7,581 bases of DNA from JBARCX01 sp049794535 (GTDB lineage Bacteria > Pseudomonadota > Gammaproteobacteria > Xanthomonadales > Rhodanobacteraceae), in contig JBARCX010000295.1 in the NCBI GenBank assembly GCA_049794535.1, forward strand, positions 1 to 7,581, given 5' to 3'. Both the position numbers and the translations under genes were made by a program. Shown in pieces: positions 6,104-7,581 of this stretch (position 1 is its first letter; every line of letters starts with the position of its first letter). The notes under the pieces are model-generated. The model searched no databases and was not told the DNA's origin. It saw only the letters and a list, made by a program, of their open reading frames with translations.

Positions 6104-6112
6104 TGCGATAAT
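6104..6112 (+). promoter_or_regulatory. Extended -10 promoter of gltA
   Basis: TGCGATAAT contains the TGn extension and GATAAT (5 of 6 consensus matches). The -35 at 17 nt (CGGATG) is poor, which is typical of extended -10 promoters. Transcription would start near 6119, about 123 nt before the gltA GTG. Confidence 0.55.
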
Positions 6113-6118
6113 GTGGGA

Positions 6119-6241
6119 ATGCCTCGAGCTTGTCGGGGCCGTCGCATCGATGCTCCCCCGGCGCGATGCCAGTCATTCCCTCGCCGGCCGACGCCGCCAT
6201 GCGGTTGCTGCCGGTAGTGACCCATGTGTAAGGAGGTTTCC
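6119..6241 (+). other. GC-rich structured leader of gltA
   Basis: The predicted leader of about 120 nt contains an 8-bp stem (6131-6138 with 6156-6163, two G-U pairs) enclosing the palindrome GCATCGATGC (6144-6153). Next come CCGC-CAT-GCGG (6194-6204) and CCGGC/GCCGG (6184-6188/6210-6214). I do not recognise any riboswitch class or a credible leader peptide. AAGGAGG (6230-6236) ends the leader 5 nt before GTG 6242 and fixes the start. Confidence 0.35.
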
Positions 6242-7537
<1,296 letters not shown>

Positions 7538-7564
7538 TCCAGCGAATTGATTGGCTTATAACAA

Positions 7565-7581
7565 CAAAACGCCCCGGCCTT
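7565..7581 (+). terminator. Possible left arm of the gltA terminator, cut by the window edge
   Basis: About 30 nt after the gltA stop, an A-rich stretch runs into the GC-rich AACGCCCCGGCC and the sequence ends. This looks like the A tract and left arm of a bidirectional intrinsic terminator. The right arm is not visible, so the call is an inference. Confidence 0.3.

Overview
The window is a stretch of ordinary core chromosome from a gammaproteobacterium. All genes lie on the + strand. The order is spoT (5' end missing), ridA, recG, a nucleoside hydrolase gene, rpmE2 (type B ribosomal protein L31) and gltA (type II citrate synthase). Protein character, moderately high GC (roughly 60% by eye, many TTG leucine codons) and the order spoT-ridA-recG followed by rpmE2-gltA suggest the order Xanthomonadales/Lysobacterales, perhaps Rhodanobacteraceae (Dyella-like) or Xanthomonadaceae. 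This placement rests on remembered gene order and protein similarity, not on a search.

Positions 1-4569 form a stringent response and genome maintenance block. The SpoT fragment lacks about its first 90-100 residues but keeps part of the (p)ppGpp hydrolase domain and all of the synthetase, TGS, zinc-finger/CC and ACT domains. RidA, an imine/enamine deaminase, follows after 88 nt, and RecG helicase after a further 80 nt. The E. coli spoT locus has trmH where ridA sits here. A probable intrinsic terminator with a nested 16-bp palindrome follows recG.

Positions 4648-5580 encode a purine/pyrimidine nucleoside hydrolase of the IUNH fold. Its calcium-site aspartates are intact, but Ala stands where the best-studied member has a catalytic His. 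No clear terminator follows it.

Positions 5581-6045 hold a compact transcription unit: a good sigma-70 promoter, rpmE2 for a cysteine-free (zinc-independent) L31, and a strong 13-bp intrinsic terminator. Positions 6046-7537 hold gltA, with an extended -10 promoter, an adjacent 7-bp-arm inverted repeat, a GC-rich leader of about 120 nt, a strong Shine-Dalgarno and a GTG start. The window ends inside what looks like the left arm of the gltA terminator.

I found no mobile element, CRISPR array, tRNA/rRNA gene, toxin or defence gene, and no new multi-gene system. The points worth a second look are small regulatory structures between genes and a few residue substitutions. No gene-free stretch exceeds 300 nt; the longest is 5965-6241.
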